The notes beneath the pieces were generated by a model. The model saw only the letters and a list, made by a program, of their open reading frames with translations. It ran no database searches and was not told where the DNA came from. DNA of 33,969 nt from Candidatus Zipacnadia bacterium (GTDB taxonomy: Bacteria > Armatimonadota > Zipacnadia > Zipacnadales > Zipacnadaceae). Position numbers and translations under genes: made by a program. Shown here piece by piece: positions 6,861 through 14,628 of the stretch. Each line of letters begins with the position of its first letter. Position 1 is the stretch's first letter. The DNA lies in the NCBI GenBank assembly GCA_029821195.1, contig JALGTU010000043.1, positions 1 through 33,969 on the forward strand. The letters run 5' to 3'.

Positions 6861-8018
6861 CTAGAACTTCATCGGATTTATCGGTTTACCATATTTGCGT
6901 ACGCCAAAATGCAGATGGGGTCCGGTGGACCAGCCAGTGCTCCCCACATAGGCGATGACCTGCCCCCGCTTGACCGTCTGGCCTTTGCTGACTGCAAACC
7001 GCGAGCAGTGCGCGTACATCGTCGAGATGCCGCTGCCGTGGTCAATCAGCACCGTCTTGCCGTAAACGCCCTTCCAGCCCACATAAACCACCAGCCCTTT
7101 GTCACCGGCGTGAATGGGCGTGCCACTGGGACAAGCCAGGTCTACGCCGTCGTGGAAGCGGCGCGTGTGCACAATCGGGTGGATGCGCCAGCCGTACCGG
7201 CTTGATATCCGATAGCTGCTCCAGATGGGGCACTTGAACGTGCCGCCCCATTTTCCTGAGTAGCGTGTCCCGCCGCCCCGTTGGAGTCGAGCGATCATCT
7301 GCTCAATCGCTCGCGACTCCTGCTCCATCTGCGCCAGCAGCCGCTCGGCTTCGCCGCGGTTCTCGTTAGTCCTTTTCAGCTCGGCATCGGCTGCGGCCCG
7401 CCGCGTCCTCACGACGTCCCGCTGCTGGATTATCTTAGCCCGCAGGTCTTCCTGCCGGGCTTTTTTGACCTCGAGTTCCGCCTTCTGGCGCTCGAAGGCC
7501 TGCTTCTCGCTGACCAGCGTGGCCAGCAGATTCTCGTCCCGCCGCGCGATACGCCGCGTGAACTCGGCCCGGTTAGCGAAGTCCTCGAACGACGTAGCCT
7601 GGAAGATCACTTCGAGGTACGACGGCTCCCCGGAGCGGTAGACCGCCAGCAGGCGCTGCTGCATCTCCTCCTGGCACTTTTCCAACCGCGCTTTCGTCTC
7701 CGCCAGTTCCTGCTCAGTCGCGGCGATCTCCTCCTTGGTCTGGCGGAGTTGTGCCTCGGTCCGGCGCAACGATGCCTGCGCCTCGTCCAACTGCCGCTGC
7801 GCGGCGACCAGCCGGCTGCGCGCGGCACGCTGCTCGCCTTTGATCGTGCGCAGCTCTTTCTTGACCTTCTTCTCCCGCCACAGGTAACTGCTCAGCTTCT
7901 TTTTCAGATCGCCGAGCCTGCTGGCCTCCGCCGCAGGCAGGGCTACGCTGCCCAGCAGCACCGCACAGATGCTGGCAGCCACTATTCCCGTCAAACCGTT
8001 TCGATACATTAGGCGCAT
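6861..8018 (-). CDS. EnvC/PcsB-like coiled-coil M23 peptidase (copy 2)
   Basis: A 385-residue secreted murein hydrolase or activator. A signal peptide ends near residue 30 (VALPAAEA). A long heptad-rich coiled coil covers about 35-245, then comes an M23 (LytM) domain of about 275-385. All zinc-site residues are present: H289 and D293 in FHDGVD, H337 in YAHC, and H368/H370 in GPHLHFG, so this copy should be catalytically competent, unlike E. coli EnvC, which has lost its ligands. Coiled coil plus LytM next to ftsEX is the mark of FtsX-controlled septal hydrolase factors. It is a close paralogue of the gene just upstream; the hinge segment containing YRSGEPSYLEVIFQAT is identical. ATG at 8018 is taken as the start, with AGGAAAG upstream; a second ATG at 8009 is possible. 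Confidence 0.9.
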   Translation of the reverse strand: MRLMYRNGLTGIVAASICAVLLGSVALPAAEASRLGDLKKKLSSYLWREKKVKKELRTIKGEQRAARSRLVAAQRQLDEAQASLRRTEAQLRQTKEEIAATEQELAETKARLEKCQEEMQQRLLAVYRSGEPSYLEVIFQATSFEDFANRAEFTRRIARRDENLLATLVSEKQAFERQKAELEVKKARQEDLRAKIIQQRDVVRTRRAAADAELKRTNENRGEAERLLAQMEQESRAIEQMIARLQRGGGTRYSGKWGGTFKCPIWSSYRISSRYGWRIHPIVHTRRFHDGVDLACPSGTPIHAGDKGLVVYVGWKGVYGKTVLIDHGSGISTMYAHCSRFAVSKGQTVKRGQVIAYVGSTGWSTGPHLHFGVRKYGKPINPMKF

Positions 8019-8106
8019 GCTATATCAGCGACTTTCCTGGGCCATCTTATGTTCAATCAGCTATCTACGCACTAGGCGGCCTGGCCCACAGTTGGGCAAC
8101 TCGACC

Positions 8107-9267
8107 TTAGAAGCGAACGAATCTCTCAGGATTGAGCCATTTCCCGTTCTGGCAGACACCGAAATGCAGATGCGGGCCGGTTGACCACGCGCCGGTCCCG
8201 CCCAGGTAGCCGATGACCTGCCCGGCCTTTACCACCTGACCCTTTTTCACCGCATACTTCGACAAATGGGCATAAAGCGTTACCATCCCGCTACCGTGGT
8301 CAATTCTGACCATCTTGCCGGCCGTGCGACTCCACCCCGCGAAAATCACTGCGCCGTCGGCCGCTGCTTTGATCGGCGTGCCCACCGGCAAGCGCGCGAT
8401 ATCTATCCCGCAGTGCATCTTGCGTATCTTGAGTGTCGGATGTATGCGCCAGCCGAACCGGCTGGTCACTACCCCACCCGAGACCGGCCGGAGCATCCCG
8501 CCCTGGAAACTCCCCTGGTACTGCCCCCCGCGCCGACTCAGCGCCGCCAGTTCCCGGGCGATTCGGTCGTATTCCCGCTCCATCAGCGCCAACTGGCGCT
8601 CGGCCTCGGCCCGGTCCTCGGTGATACTGCGCAGCGCCTGCTCGCTTTCCGCCTTGCGGGTCGCTATGACGTCGTGATGCTCGCGCACCTGTGCTTCCAG
8701 GACCGTCTGCTGGGCTTTTCTGCCTTCCAGTTCCGCTTTTTCGCGCGCGACTGCTTGCTTTTCGCTGACCAGCTTCGCCAACAGACTCTCGTCACGTTGG
8801 GCAATGCGTCGGGTAAACTCCGCCCGATTTGCAAACTCCTCAAACGTCGTGGCCTGAAAGATTACTTCCAGGTAACTCGGCTCGCCCGAACGGTAGACCG
8901 TAAGGAGTCGCTCCCACATCTGGTCCTGTTGCTCCGCCAGACGCACCTTCGCCTCGGCCAGCCTACGCTCGGCTTCGGCTACTTGCTTCTTGGTCTGGGC
9001 GAGCTGCGCCTGCACCTGGGCCAATTCCCTCTCCGCCCGCTCCAGGTCCTGCTGTGCCGCGGTAAGCTTCCCGCGGGCCTCGCGCTGCTCGGTCTTTATT
9101 TCGCGGAGGTCTTTGCGGACCGTTTGCTGGCGGGACAGATATGTACCCAGCTTTCGCTTGAGCGCATCCAGCCGGCCAGCCGCCGCCGGTGCCGGGAATA
9201 TTCCCACCAGCAAGAGCACCGCGACCGCTGATATGGCGGCAGCTTGCCTGTTTGGCCCTGAGCGCAC
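8107..9267 (-). CDS. EnvC/PcsB-like coiled-coil M23 peptidase (copy 1)
   Basis: A 386-residue paralogue of the following gene with the same architecture: signal peptide (about 1-30, ending PAPAAAG), coiled coil (about 32-245) and M23 domain (about 262-386). Its zinc residues are also intact: H285 and D289 in MHCGID, H334 in YAHL, H366/H368 in GPHLHFG. It differs from its twin by a longer linker and by GTGAWSTG in place of STGWSTG before the last motif. The start is a GTG at 9267 with GGAGG 8 bases upstream. It lies 77 bp after ftsX and 88 bp before copy 2. The expected role is septal peptidoglycan cleavage gated by FtsEX at the cell division site. Two intact tandem copies imply a duplication, perhaps with divided roles. 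Confidence 0.9.
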   Translation of the reverse strand: MRSGPNRQAAAISAVAVLLLVGIFPAPAAAGRLDALKRKLGTYLSRQQTVRKDLREIKTEQREARGKLTAAQQDLERAERELAQVQAQLAQTKKQVAEAERRLAEAKVRLAEQQDQMWERLLTVYRSGEPSYLEVIFQATTFEEFANRAEFTRRIAQRDESLLAKLVSEKQAVAREKAELEGRKAQQTVLEAQVREHHDVIATRKAESEQALRSITEDRAEAERQLALMEREYDRIARELAALSRRGGQYQGSFQGGMLRPVSGGVVTSRFGWRIHPTLKIRKMHCGIDIARLPVGTPIKAAADGAVIFAGWSRTAGKMVRIDHGSGMVTLYAHLSKYAVKKGQVVKAGQVIGYLGGTGAWSTGPHLHFGVCQNGKWLNPERFVRF

Positions 9268-9295
9268 CCCGAAAGCCTCCGCTTGCCTAGTGTCT

Positions 9296-9311
9296 ATAGT
9301 ACTAATACTAT
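9296..9311. promoter_or_regulatory. AT-rich palindrome between ftsX and the M23 gene
   Basis: ATAGTA and TACTAT form a perfect 6 bp inverted repeat around CTAA, in an unusually AT-rich island of this GC-rich sequence, about 30 bp upstream of the GTG start of the first M23 gene. It could be an operator or part of an internal promoter; no convincing -35/-10 pair was found. Confidence 0.3.
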
Positions 9312-9344
9312 GTACAATTGCCCGACTGCCCTAACCTGAACGAC

Positions 9345-10229
9345 TCAGGCCCGGCGTAGGTATCGGTGCAGACTCATCAGACTGCCGGCAGCACCAAAGA
9401 GCACGCCGCAGAGCACCACCGCGAGGCCAAACAGCACCAGCGCCTGGGTCGAGTATATCAAATCAACAAACTGCAAGTTCTGGGCCACGTACTGCTCGCA
9501 ATAACTGTACATCGGCAGCAGTAGGGCCGCCGCCAGCGCGCCACCCGCCAGCCCGTCCAGGACACCTTCGATGACGAAGGGGACGCGGATGAACCAACCG
9601 GTCGCCCCCACCAGTTGCATTATGCGAATCTCCTGGCGGCGGGCGTAAATGGTCAGGCGGATAGTCGTGCTGACGATCATCAGCATGGCCATCCCCAGCA
9701 CTATCCCCATAACGATCCCGGAAATCCTGATCCCGCGTGCCAGGGTCAGCAGCTTATCAGTCACCTGCTTGGCCCAGCGTGCCATCGCCACACCCTCGAT
9801 GGCCTCACTCTCCTGTGCTACCGCCTCGATGTCCTGCGGATCACTGGGCTTGACGTGGAAACTATCAGGTAGGACATTCACCCCTAACAGATCAGGGTCT
9901 TTTTCCAGAACGTCCAACCCCAGCTTCGCCATCATCTGCTTGAAGGCCTGCTCTTTGTCCACAAACCTGACGTCCTCCACTCGCGGATCGTCCCAGAGGG
10001 CCTGTTCGACCGCGTTCTTGTCGGCATCGTTAGCGAGTTCGACGATGATTACCGCCTTCTGGGTCTGCAAGGCCGCCATATGCTCAAGGTTAACACCAGC
10101 GAGCACCAGCCCGCCCAGGATCAGCAGGGCCACGGCGATATTCGATATTGCCGCCAGCGTCACCAGCCCGTTGCGAACTGCCGCTTCCCAGCCCTCGTGC
10201 AGGAGGAACTCAATGGTATTAAGGCGCAT
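9345..10229 (-). CDS. ftsX: cell division ABC transporter permease FtsX
   Basis: The membrane subunit of FtsEX, which passes ATP-driven conformational changes from the septum to periplasmic hydrolase regulators. The 294-residue protein has the FtsX pattern: one N-terminal membrane helix (about 22-45), a large extracytoplasmic loop (about 48-165) that contacts EnvC/PcsB-type partners, then three helices (about 170-192, 219-241 and 265-288). The cytoplasmic segment RRQEIRIMQLVGATGWFIRVPFVIEG is characteristic. I chose ATG 10229: its GGGGGCAGG site is inside ftsE, and it overlaps the ftsE stop by 11 bp (ATGCGCCTTAA). The open frame continues farther upstream, but those residues do not look like FtsX. 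It is followed by the two M23 genes, its probable effectors. Confidence 0.93.
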   Translation of the reverse strand: MRLNTIEFLLHEGWEAAVRNGLVTLAAISNIAVALLILGGLVLAGVNLEHMAALQTQKAVIIVELANDADKNAVEQALWDDPRVEDVRFVDKEQAFKQMMAKLGLDVLEKDPDLLGVNVLPDSFHVKPSDPQDIEAVAQESEAIEGVAMARWAKQVTDKLLTLARGIRISGIVMGIVLGMAMLMIVSTTIRLTIYARRQEIRIMQLVGATGWFIRVPFVIEGVLDGLAGGALAAALLLPMYSYCEQYVAQNLQFVDLIYSTQALVLFGLAVVLCGVLFGAAGSLMSLHRYLRRA

Positions 10230-10905
10230 CGTACCTGCCCCCTTGCTTGTCGTCCCGGACGATAACGCCCTGCACCAATTCAATTACGCGGCACTTGCTC
10301 CGGTTGACTATTTCCCGGTCGTGAGTAGCTACTACGACAGTCGTGTTCTGCCCGCAGATACTGCGCAGGAGCTGGATGATATCCCAGGAGGCCACCGGAT
10401 CCAGGTTGCCGGTCGGCTCATCGGCGAGGAGTATGGGCGGACCCTTGACCAGGGCGCGGGCGATGCTGACCCGCTGCTGTTCGCCGGCGGAAAGCTGGTG
10501 TGGGAAGGCCTCCGCCTTATCGGCCAGACCGACCAGTTCCAGGCTGATGGGCACCTTGCGGTACTTCTCGCGGCGGCTGGCGCCGACGACGTCCAGCGCG
10601 AAGCCGACGTTTTCCCACACAGTCTTCTGGGGCAGCAGCCGGAAATCCTGAAAGACTATTCCCACTTTGCGACGCAGGTACGGGACCCGCTGCGGCGGCA
10701 GCTTGGCTACGTCCTGGCCGTCTACAATCACTTTCCCGGCAGTGGGAACGATGTCCCGGTATATCAGGCCCAACAGTGTGGACTTGCCGCTTCCCGAGTG
10801 ACCAGTGCCAAAAGCAAACTCGCCGCGTTCAATATGCAGGTCAACACCGCTGAGCGCCTGCGTGCCGTCAGGATAGACCATACTTACCGATTGTAGATGT
10901 ATCAT
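10219..10905 (-). CDS. ftsE: cell division ATP-binding protein FtsE
   Basis: The ATPase of FtsEX, 228 residues. Walker A is GHSGSGKST (35-43), the Q-loop is VFQD (84-87), the ABC signature is LSAGEQQRV (138-146; LSGGEQQRV is commoner) and Walker B is ILLADEP (158-164). [21 protein letters not shown] at the N-terminus and WDIIQLL near 175 are FtsE-like. The residues before Walker A (FAFGTGHSG) differ from the usual FVFLVGPSG. Its ATG at 10905 is preceded by AGGATGG, and a strong promoter lies 76-104 bp upstream. First gene of the division cluster, translationally coupled to ftsX. Confidence 0.93.
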   Translation of the reverse strand: MIHLQSVSMVYPDGTQALSGVDLHIERGEFAFGTGHSGSGKSTLLGLIYRDIVPTAGKVIVDGQDVAKLPPQRVPYLRRKVGIVFQDFRLLPQKTVWENVGFALDVVGASRREKYRKVPISLELVGLADKAEAFPHQLSAGEQQRVSIARALVKGPPILLADEPTGNLDPVASWDIIQLLRSICGQNTTVVVATHDREIVNRSKCRVIELVQGVIVRDDKQGGRYDAP

Positions 10906-10980
10906 CCTGCCATCCTAACGCCGACCATTGGTGCGGTGAATGCTGCAAACGATGCGGCTAAGCCAACACGCCTGGGGCCT

Positions 10981-11009
10981 ATTATAGCAAAAATGCTCGC
11001 GGGCGGCAA
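10981..11009 (-). promoter_or_regulatory. sigma70-type promoter for ftsE cluster
   Basis: Reading the minus strand, TTGCCG (11004-11009) and a perfect TATAAT (10981-10986) are separated by exactly 17 bp. Transcription would start near 10974, some 70 bp before the ftsE ATG. It sits back-to-back with the pilM promoter. Confidence 0.75.
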
Positions 11010-11039
11010 CTTATGCTGGCTGCTGGGCACGTAATAGGC

Positions 11040-11068
11040 TTGACAAAAGCGGCCGTCTAGGCTAAACT
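11040..11068 (+). promoter_or_regulatory. sigma70-type promoter for pilM operon
   Basis: A perfect TTGACA (11040-11045) is followed after 17 bp by TAAACT (11063-11068, 4 of 6 to consensus). The start would fall near 11075, giving a leader of about 50 bases before pilM. It is divergent from the ftsE promoter, with the two -35 boxes only about 30 bp apart. Confidence 0.75.
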
Positions 11069-11123
11069 GCTATAAGCCTACCTGCATCAACAGCTGGCGT
11101 AAGATTCGACGAAGGAGTCACTG

Positions 11124-12233
11124 ATGGCACGCGGTGCTACCAACGCACTGGGGCTGGACATTGGGGGCAACGCAATCAAGGCGGTACAACTGCACAAGGG
11201 CAGGGAAGGCCTGCGCGTGGTGGGCATTCCTGCCAGCGTACCGACACCGGCCAGCGGCGTAGCTGGAGGGGTAGTAGTTGACGGCGAGGCGATCGCCGAT
11301 GCGCTGGCGGAGATGGTACGCACCCACGGTTTTACCACCAAAGATGTGATCGCCTCGGTGGGCGGCAGCACTTCAGTGACGGTTCGCGTGGCCAGTATGC
11401 CCCAGATGAGCGGGCGCGAACTGCGCGATGCCATGGACTACGAACTCGACCGCCAGGTCCCCTTCCCCATTGACCAGGTCATTTACGACTACCAGGTTAT
11501 TGATTTTGCTGCCGGTGACGAGGCCGGGGAGATGAACGTGCTGCTGGCCGCGGCGCAGGAGGACATGGTTAATGCCCACGTGGCCGCGATTACCGACGCC
11601 CATCTGCAGCCGATCCACATTGACGTCGAACCTCTGGCGCTGAGCCGGGCGCTGGTCAATGTTAGCACGAATGGCTACAATGAACAGACCGTGGCGATCG
11701 CCCATATCGGGGCCACCCAGACCGAGATAAGCGTGATCCGTCAGGGTCTGCTGGCCTTCGTGCGCGCCATACCCACTGCCGGCGAGTCGTTGACGGCGGC
11801 CATTCGCCAGGAGATCACCGCCGACGATACCCAAGCGGAGCAGGCCAAGCGCCAGTTCGCTGATGCGCGCCAGTTGTCCGGCCCGGCGCCGGGTGAATCC
11901 GAGGAGGCTCATCGCACCCGCGAGGCTATCCAGCAGGTAATCTCCGAGCCACTGTTCGAGGTGATCACCGAGTTGGGCCGCACGCTGGACTTCTATCGGC
12001 GGCAGCATCCGGGTGAAGATGTAGCCCTCGTACTCTTATCGGGCGGTTCGGCGGTCATTCCCGGCCTGGCTGAACTGGTCGGGACTGAAACCGGAGTGAA
12101 GGCCGAGGTGGCCAATCCTTATCAATACTTGATTTATGATACCGAAAGTGTCAGCGAGGCTTACCTGCGAGATATCGGTCCGGCAACAACGATAGCCGCT
12201 GGTTTGGCGATGCGGGATATGCTACCGGAGTAG
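11124..12233 (+). CDS. pilM: type IV pilus assembly protein PilM
   Basis: A 369-residue actin-like (FtsA/MreB fold) cytoplasmic protein that binds the N-terminal tail of PilN and links the pilus alignment complex to the cytoplasm. The first nucleotide-binding motif LGLDIGGNAIKAVQL (9-23) and the later SGGSAVIPGL (306-315) are clear, as are ELRDAMDYELDRQVPFPIDQVIYDYQV and the LDFYRRQHP segment. AAGGAG lies 6 bases before the ATG. It heads a rightward run of six pilus genes behind a good promoter. Motor ATPases, pilins, PilC and prepilin peptidase are not in this window. Confidence 0.93.
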   Translation: MARGATNALGLDIGGNAIKAVQLHKGREGLRVVGIPASVPTPASGVAGGVVVDGEAIADALAEMVRTHGFTTKDVIASVGGSTSVTVRVASMPQMSGRELRDAMDYELDRQVPFPIDQVIYDYQVIDFAAGDEAGEMNVLLAAAQEDMVNAHVAAITDAHLQPIHIDVEPLALSRALVNVSTNGYNEQTVAIAHIGATQTEISVIRQGLLAFVRAIPTAGESLTAAIRQEITADDTQAEQAKRQFADARQLSGPAPGESEEAHRTREAIQQVISEPLFEVITELGRTLDFYRRQHPGEDVALVLLSGGSAVIPGLAELVGTETGVKAEVANPYQYLIYDTESVSEAYLRDIGPATTIAAGLAMRDMLPE

Positions 12234-12249
12234 CAAGAGGAGCCTACTT

Positions 12250-13074
12250 GTGCTAAAGATTGACCTACTACCGAGACATTTTGCGATCGCGCGCTTGAAC
12301 AAGAAGCTGATCGTGGTGGTGGTAATTGCCCTGATAGCGGTGGCGGGCTTCTGGCTGTTCCGGGTCAACACTCTCAAGGCCACTATAGCCGAGACCCAAG
12401 CAAAGTTGGACGAAGTCAAGGTTATCGCTGACAAGGTGCGGGGTCTGGAGCAGGAAGCCTCCCAGAAAGAAAGTGAGCTGGCGCCGATTCAGGAAAAGGT
12501 GGACTTTGTCGCTGCGGCCGACGAGAGCGGCGGCCAGTTCTGGGACCGCTTCCACGCCATCAACAAGTACATCTCCAACGAGGCCCAGATGTCAGACATC
12601 ACCATCAGCGACAGCGCGGTCGAGTTTAACGTGACGATACGCGGGACGCTGGGCGTGGCCCGCTTCCTGCTTAACCTGCTGCGTTGTCCCGACATCTCTG
12701 ACATTACCTACTCGGGGATTTCCAGCGGCGCAGGGGTCATTGCGGCGGAGACCGGTGTTACCCCCAGCCCAGGGATGATGGGCGATGAGATGATGATGGA
12801 TGAGATGATGATGGAGGGAGAGATGATGCCGCCGGAGATGGGGGCCCCGATGCCCTCCATGCAGCCGACTACGACGGTGGTCGGCGCGGAGCCGGGCAGT
12901 CCCCAGGAGATCATCCCCCTGCGCATATCGGCGACGCTTATCGAGCCGACATCAGTACCCGTACCGCCGGGCATGCCCGTGCGCGGGGCCGGGATGATGG
13001 GGATGGAGGAAGAGATGATGGCAGAGCCGGGCATGGAGGAAGGTTTAACGCCCGAGGAAGAGATGGAAATGTGA
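12250..13074 (+). CDS. pilN: PilN-like type IV pilus protein with Met-rich tail
   Basis: A 274-residue bitopic inner-membrane protein. The short cytoplasmic tail LKIDLLPRHFAIAR is the PilM-binding motif (INLLP in relatives), followed by a membrane helix (about 19-38), a coiled coil (about 40-85) and a ferredoxin-like domain (about 95-160). Unusual for PilN, a low-complexity insert at 175-204 has 13 Met in 29 residues mixed with Asp/Glu, and the C-terminus (242-274) has 9 more Met with Glu and Gly. A further beta segment (IIPLRISATLIEP) lies between them. The DNA of the first tract is a near-repeat of GATGATG around 12775-12845. GTG start at 12250 with GAGGAG upstream, 16 bp after pilM. PilN pairs with PilO to align the motor with the secretin. 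Confidence 0.85.
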   Translation: MLKIDLLPRHFAIARLNKKLIVVVVIALIAVAGFWLFRVNTLKATIAETQAKLDEVKVIADKVRGLEQEASQKESELAPIQEKVDFVAAADESGGQFWDRFHAINKYISNEAQMSDITISDSAVEFNVTIRGTLGVARFLLNLLRCPDISDITYSGISSGAGVIAAETGVTPSPGMMGDEMMMDEMMMEGEMMPPEMGAPMPSMQPTTTVVGAEPGSPQEIIPLRISATLIEPTSVPVPPGMPVRGAGMMGMEEEMMAEPGMEEGLTPEEEMEM

Positions 13075-13172
13075 GTGGCTCGCGAACCGGCCCAGCACAG
13101 GCCAGCCGATTTATCTGTCACGCAAACCGTCTGTACACTACAAGTTGGTGCTGATTATTTGGGGAAGCAATT

Positions 13173-13892
13173 ATGGGTAAGATACCGCCGTTAGCCATAT
13201 GCGGAATTGCACTCGTCCTGGTTATCGGGATAAGCCTGGGCGCGCAGTTCAAGATGATCAAGCCTGCCCAGGCCCAGCTCAATGAGCTGCAGGACCAACT
13301 GGCGACGGAGCAGGCCAAGGCTGACGAGATGGCGGCGACCAAGCAGAGGCTGGCCGATGTCCAGACACGATGGGAGGCAGCCCAGGCCCAGCTCGCCAAG
13401 TTGCGCAAGGAGCGAGGCATTCAGTGCTCTTTCGCCCATCCCCTGCCGGCCCTATTTGCGTCACTGTGGCCGGAGCTGCGCATCAACTTGCCCAGGGTAA
13501 TCGAAGAGTGGGTAGAAGAGCAGGGCGTAGTTATCACCTCGGGAGCCAGTCTGGCGGCGCCGCCGTCCACTCCGCCCCAACCGACGGGCGACTTTATGCA
13601 GGTGGGAAACATAACTCTGCAAATAGAGGGCTCGCTCACCGACATCGAGCGGTTCTACCGGGCCCTGCCCACCTTTCCCCGCGTAGCGACCATAGGTGGC
13701 TTGTCATTGGCGGGCGAAGGTGATAAAATAACCGCAACGGTACCGATGACTATCTATCTGCTCGTCGAGGTGCCACCTGAGGCCGCCGCGGCAGTTGCAG
13801 CGCCGGGGGAACCGGGGATGGAGCCGCCCCCAGAGGCGGGCGGGGAAATGCCGGGAGGGCCGGGCGGAGGTATGGAAGAGGAGCCAATGTAG
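13173..13892 (+). CDS. pilO: PilO-like type IV pilus protein with Gly/Met/Glu tail
   Basis: A 239-residue bitopic protein: membrane helix (about 7-25), coiled coil (about 32-80), then a ferredoxin-like domain (about 105-200) containing MQVGNITLQIEGSLTDIERFYRALPTFPRV, typical of PilO. PilO forms a heterodimer with PilN in the periplasm. The last 39 residues are low complexity, rich in Gly, Pro, Glu and Met (GEPGMEPPPEAGGEMPGG...), echoing the tail of PilN. The ATG at 13173 follows a GGGGAAG site, after a 98 bp gap. The next gene starts 12 bp later. Confidence 0.85.
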   Translation: MGKIPPLAICGIALVLVIGISLGAQFKMIKPAQAQLNELQDQLATEQAKADEMAATKQRLADVQTRWEAAQAQLAKLRKERGIQCSFAHPLPALFASLWPELRINLPRVIEEWVEEQGVVITSGASLAAPPSTPPQPTGDFMQVGNITLQIEGSLTDIERFYRALPTFPRVATIGGLSLAGEGDKITATVPMTIYLLVEVPPEAAAAVAAPGEPGMEPPPEAGGEMPGGPGGGMEEEPM

Positions 13893-13904
13893 GGAGAAGA
13901 TACT

Positions 13905-14543
13905 GTGCACACCCAACGTATAGCCAAGTTTATGATGGCAGGCGGAGCCGGAGCGTTGACTCTGGCCATTACCGTGCTGTTGCTGTTCGTACTGCCGGCG
14001 ACTAATCCCGGCAGCATATCCTCCCAGGCTCAACCCGAACCGAGCGAGGAGATGGGGGAGCCCGCGCCCATGCCCGAAGGGGAGGAGATGGGCGGCGAAA
14101 TGATGGGCGAGGCGGCCCCGGCGCCCAGTGACTTTACAGGCGAACCGTTCGAGGCGTGGCGACCTAATCCCTTCCTGGCCGGCGCCGGGGTAGAGATCGA
14201 GTCAATTGAGGGTATGACCACGACAGCTACCAGGTATGGCCCGGACTGGTACCAGTTGCCGATTGCAGCGCGCCTCAGCATGGCCGCGTGCCAGCGGGGT
14301 CCGGAACTGGCGGCGGAACCGGCACCCAAGCCGGAAGAAGAGAAGTTCATGCGCATAAGCAGTATCCTGTGGACGGCCGGCAAGCCGCTGGCCATCTACG
14401 AGACAGCCGATGGCAAGACCGGCAGCGTCCAGCCCGGCGATATTGTGGACAACTGGATGGTCGAGCAGATCGGGCAGGATTACGCCATGATGCGCAATGT
14501 CATAAGCGGCGAGTATCGCCGCGTCCCCTTGAAGAGCAAATAG
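13905..14543 (+). CDS. pilP: PilP-like periplasmic linker protein
   Basis: A 212-residue protein with one membrane helix (about 12-31), a disordered linker (about 42-75) again rich in Met, Glu, Pro and Ala, an RPNPF box at 86-90 (PilP and GspC relatives have NPF there), and a C-terminal small beta domain (about 147-208, RISSILWTAGKPLAIYET...VQPGDIVDNWMVEQIG) like the HR domain of PilP/GspC. That domain docks on the secretin N-domains. Typical PilP is a lipoprotein; here a membrane helix without lipobox cysteine is seen, which is closer to GspC. GTG start with GGGAGAAG upstream. Identification rests on pattern and position between pilO and the secretin genes. Confidence 0.7.
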   Translation: MHTQRIAKFMMAGGAGALTLAITVLLLFVLPATNPGSISSQAQPEPSEEMGEPAPMPEGEEMGGEMMGEAAPAPSDFTGEPFEAWRPNPFLAGAGVEIESIEGMTTTATRYGPDWYQLPIAARLSMAACQRGPELAAEPAPKPEEEKFMRISSILWTAGKPLAIYETADGKTGSVQPGDIVDNWMVEQIGQDYAMMRNVISGEYRRVPLKSK

Positions 14544-14628
14544 AACAACTAGCCGGCTGCTCTCGTCTGAGAATCATGGAGTATTGGTGGCAGATTCAGT
14601 CTCAGGGCAACAACAGGAGGCAAATATT

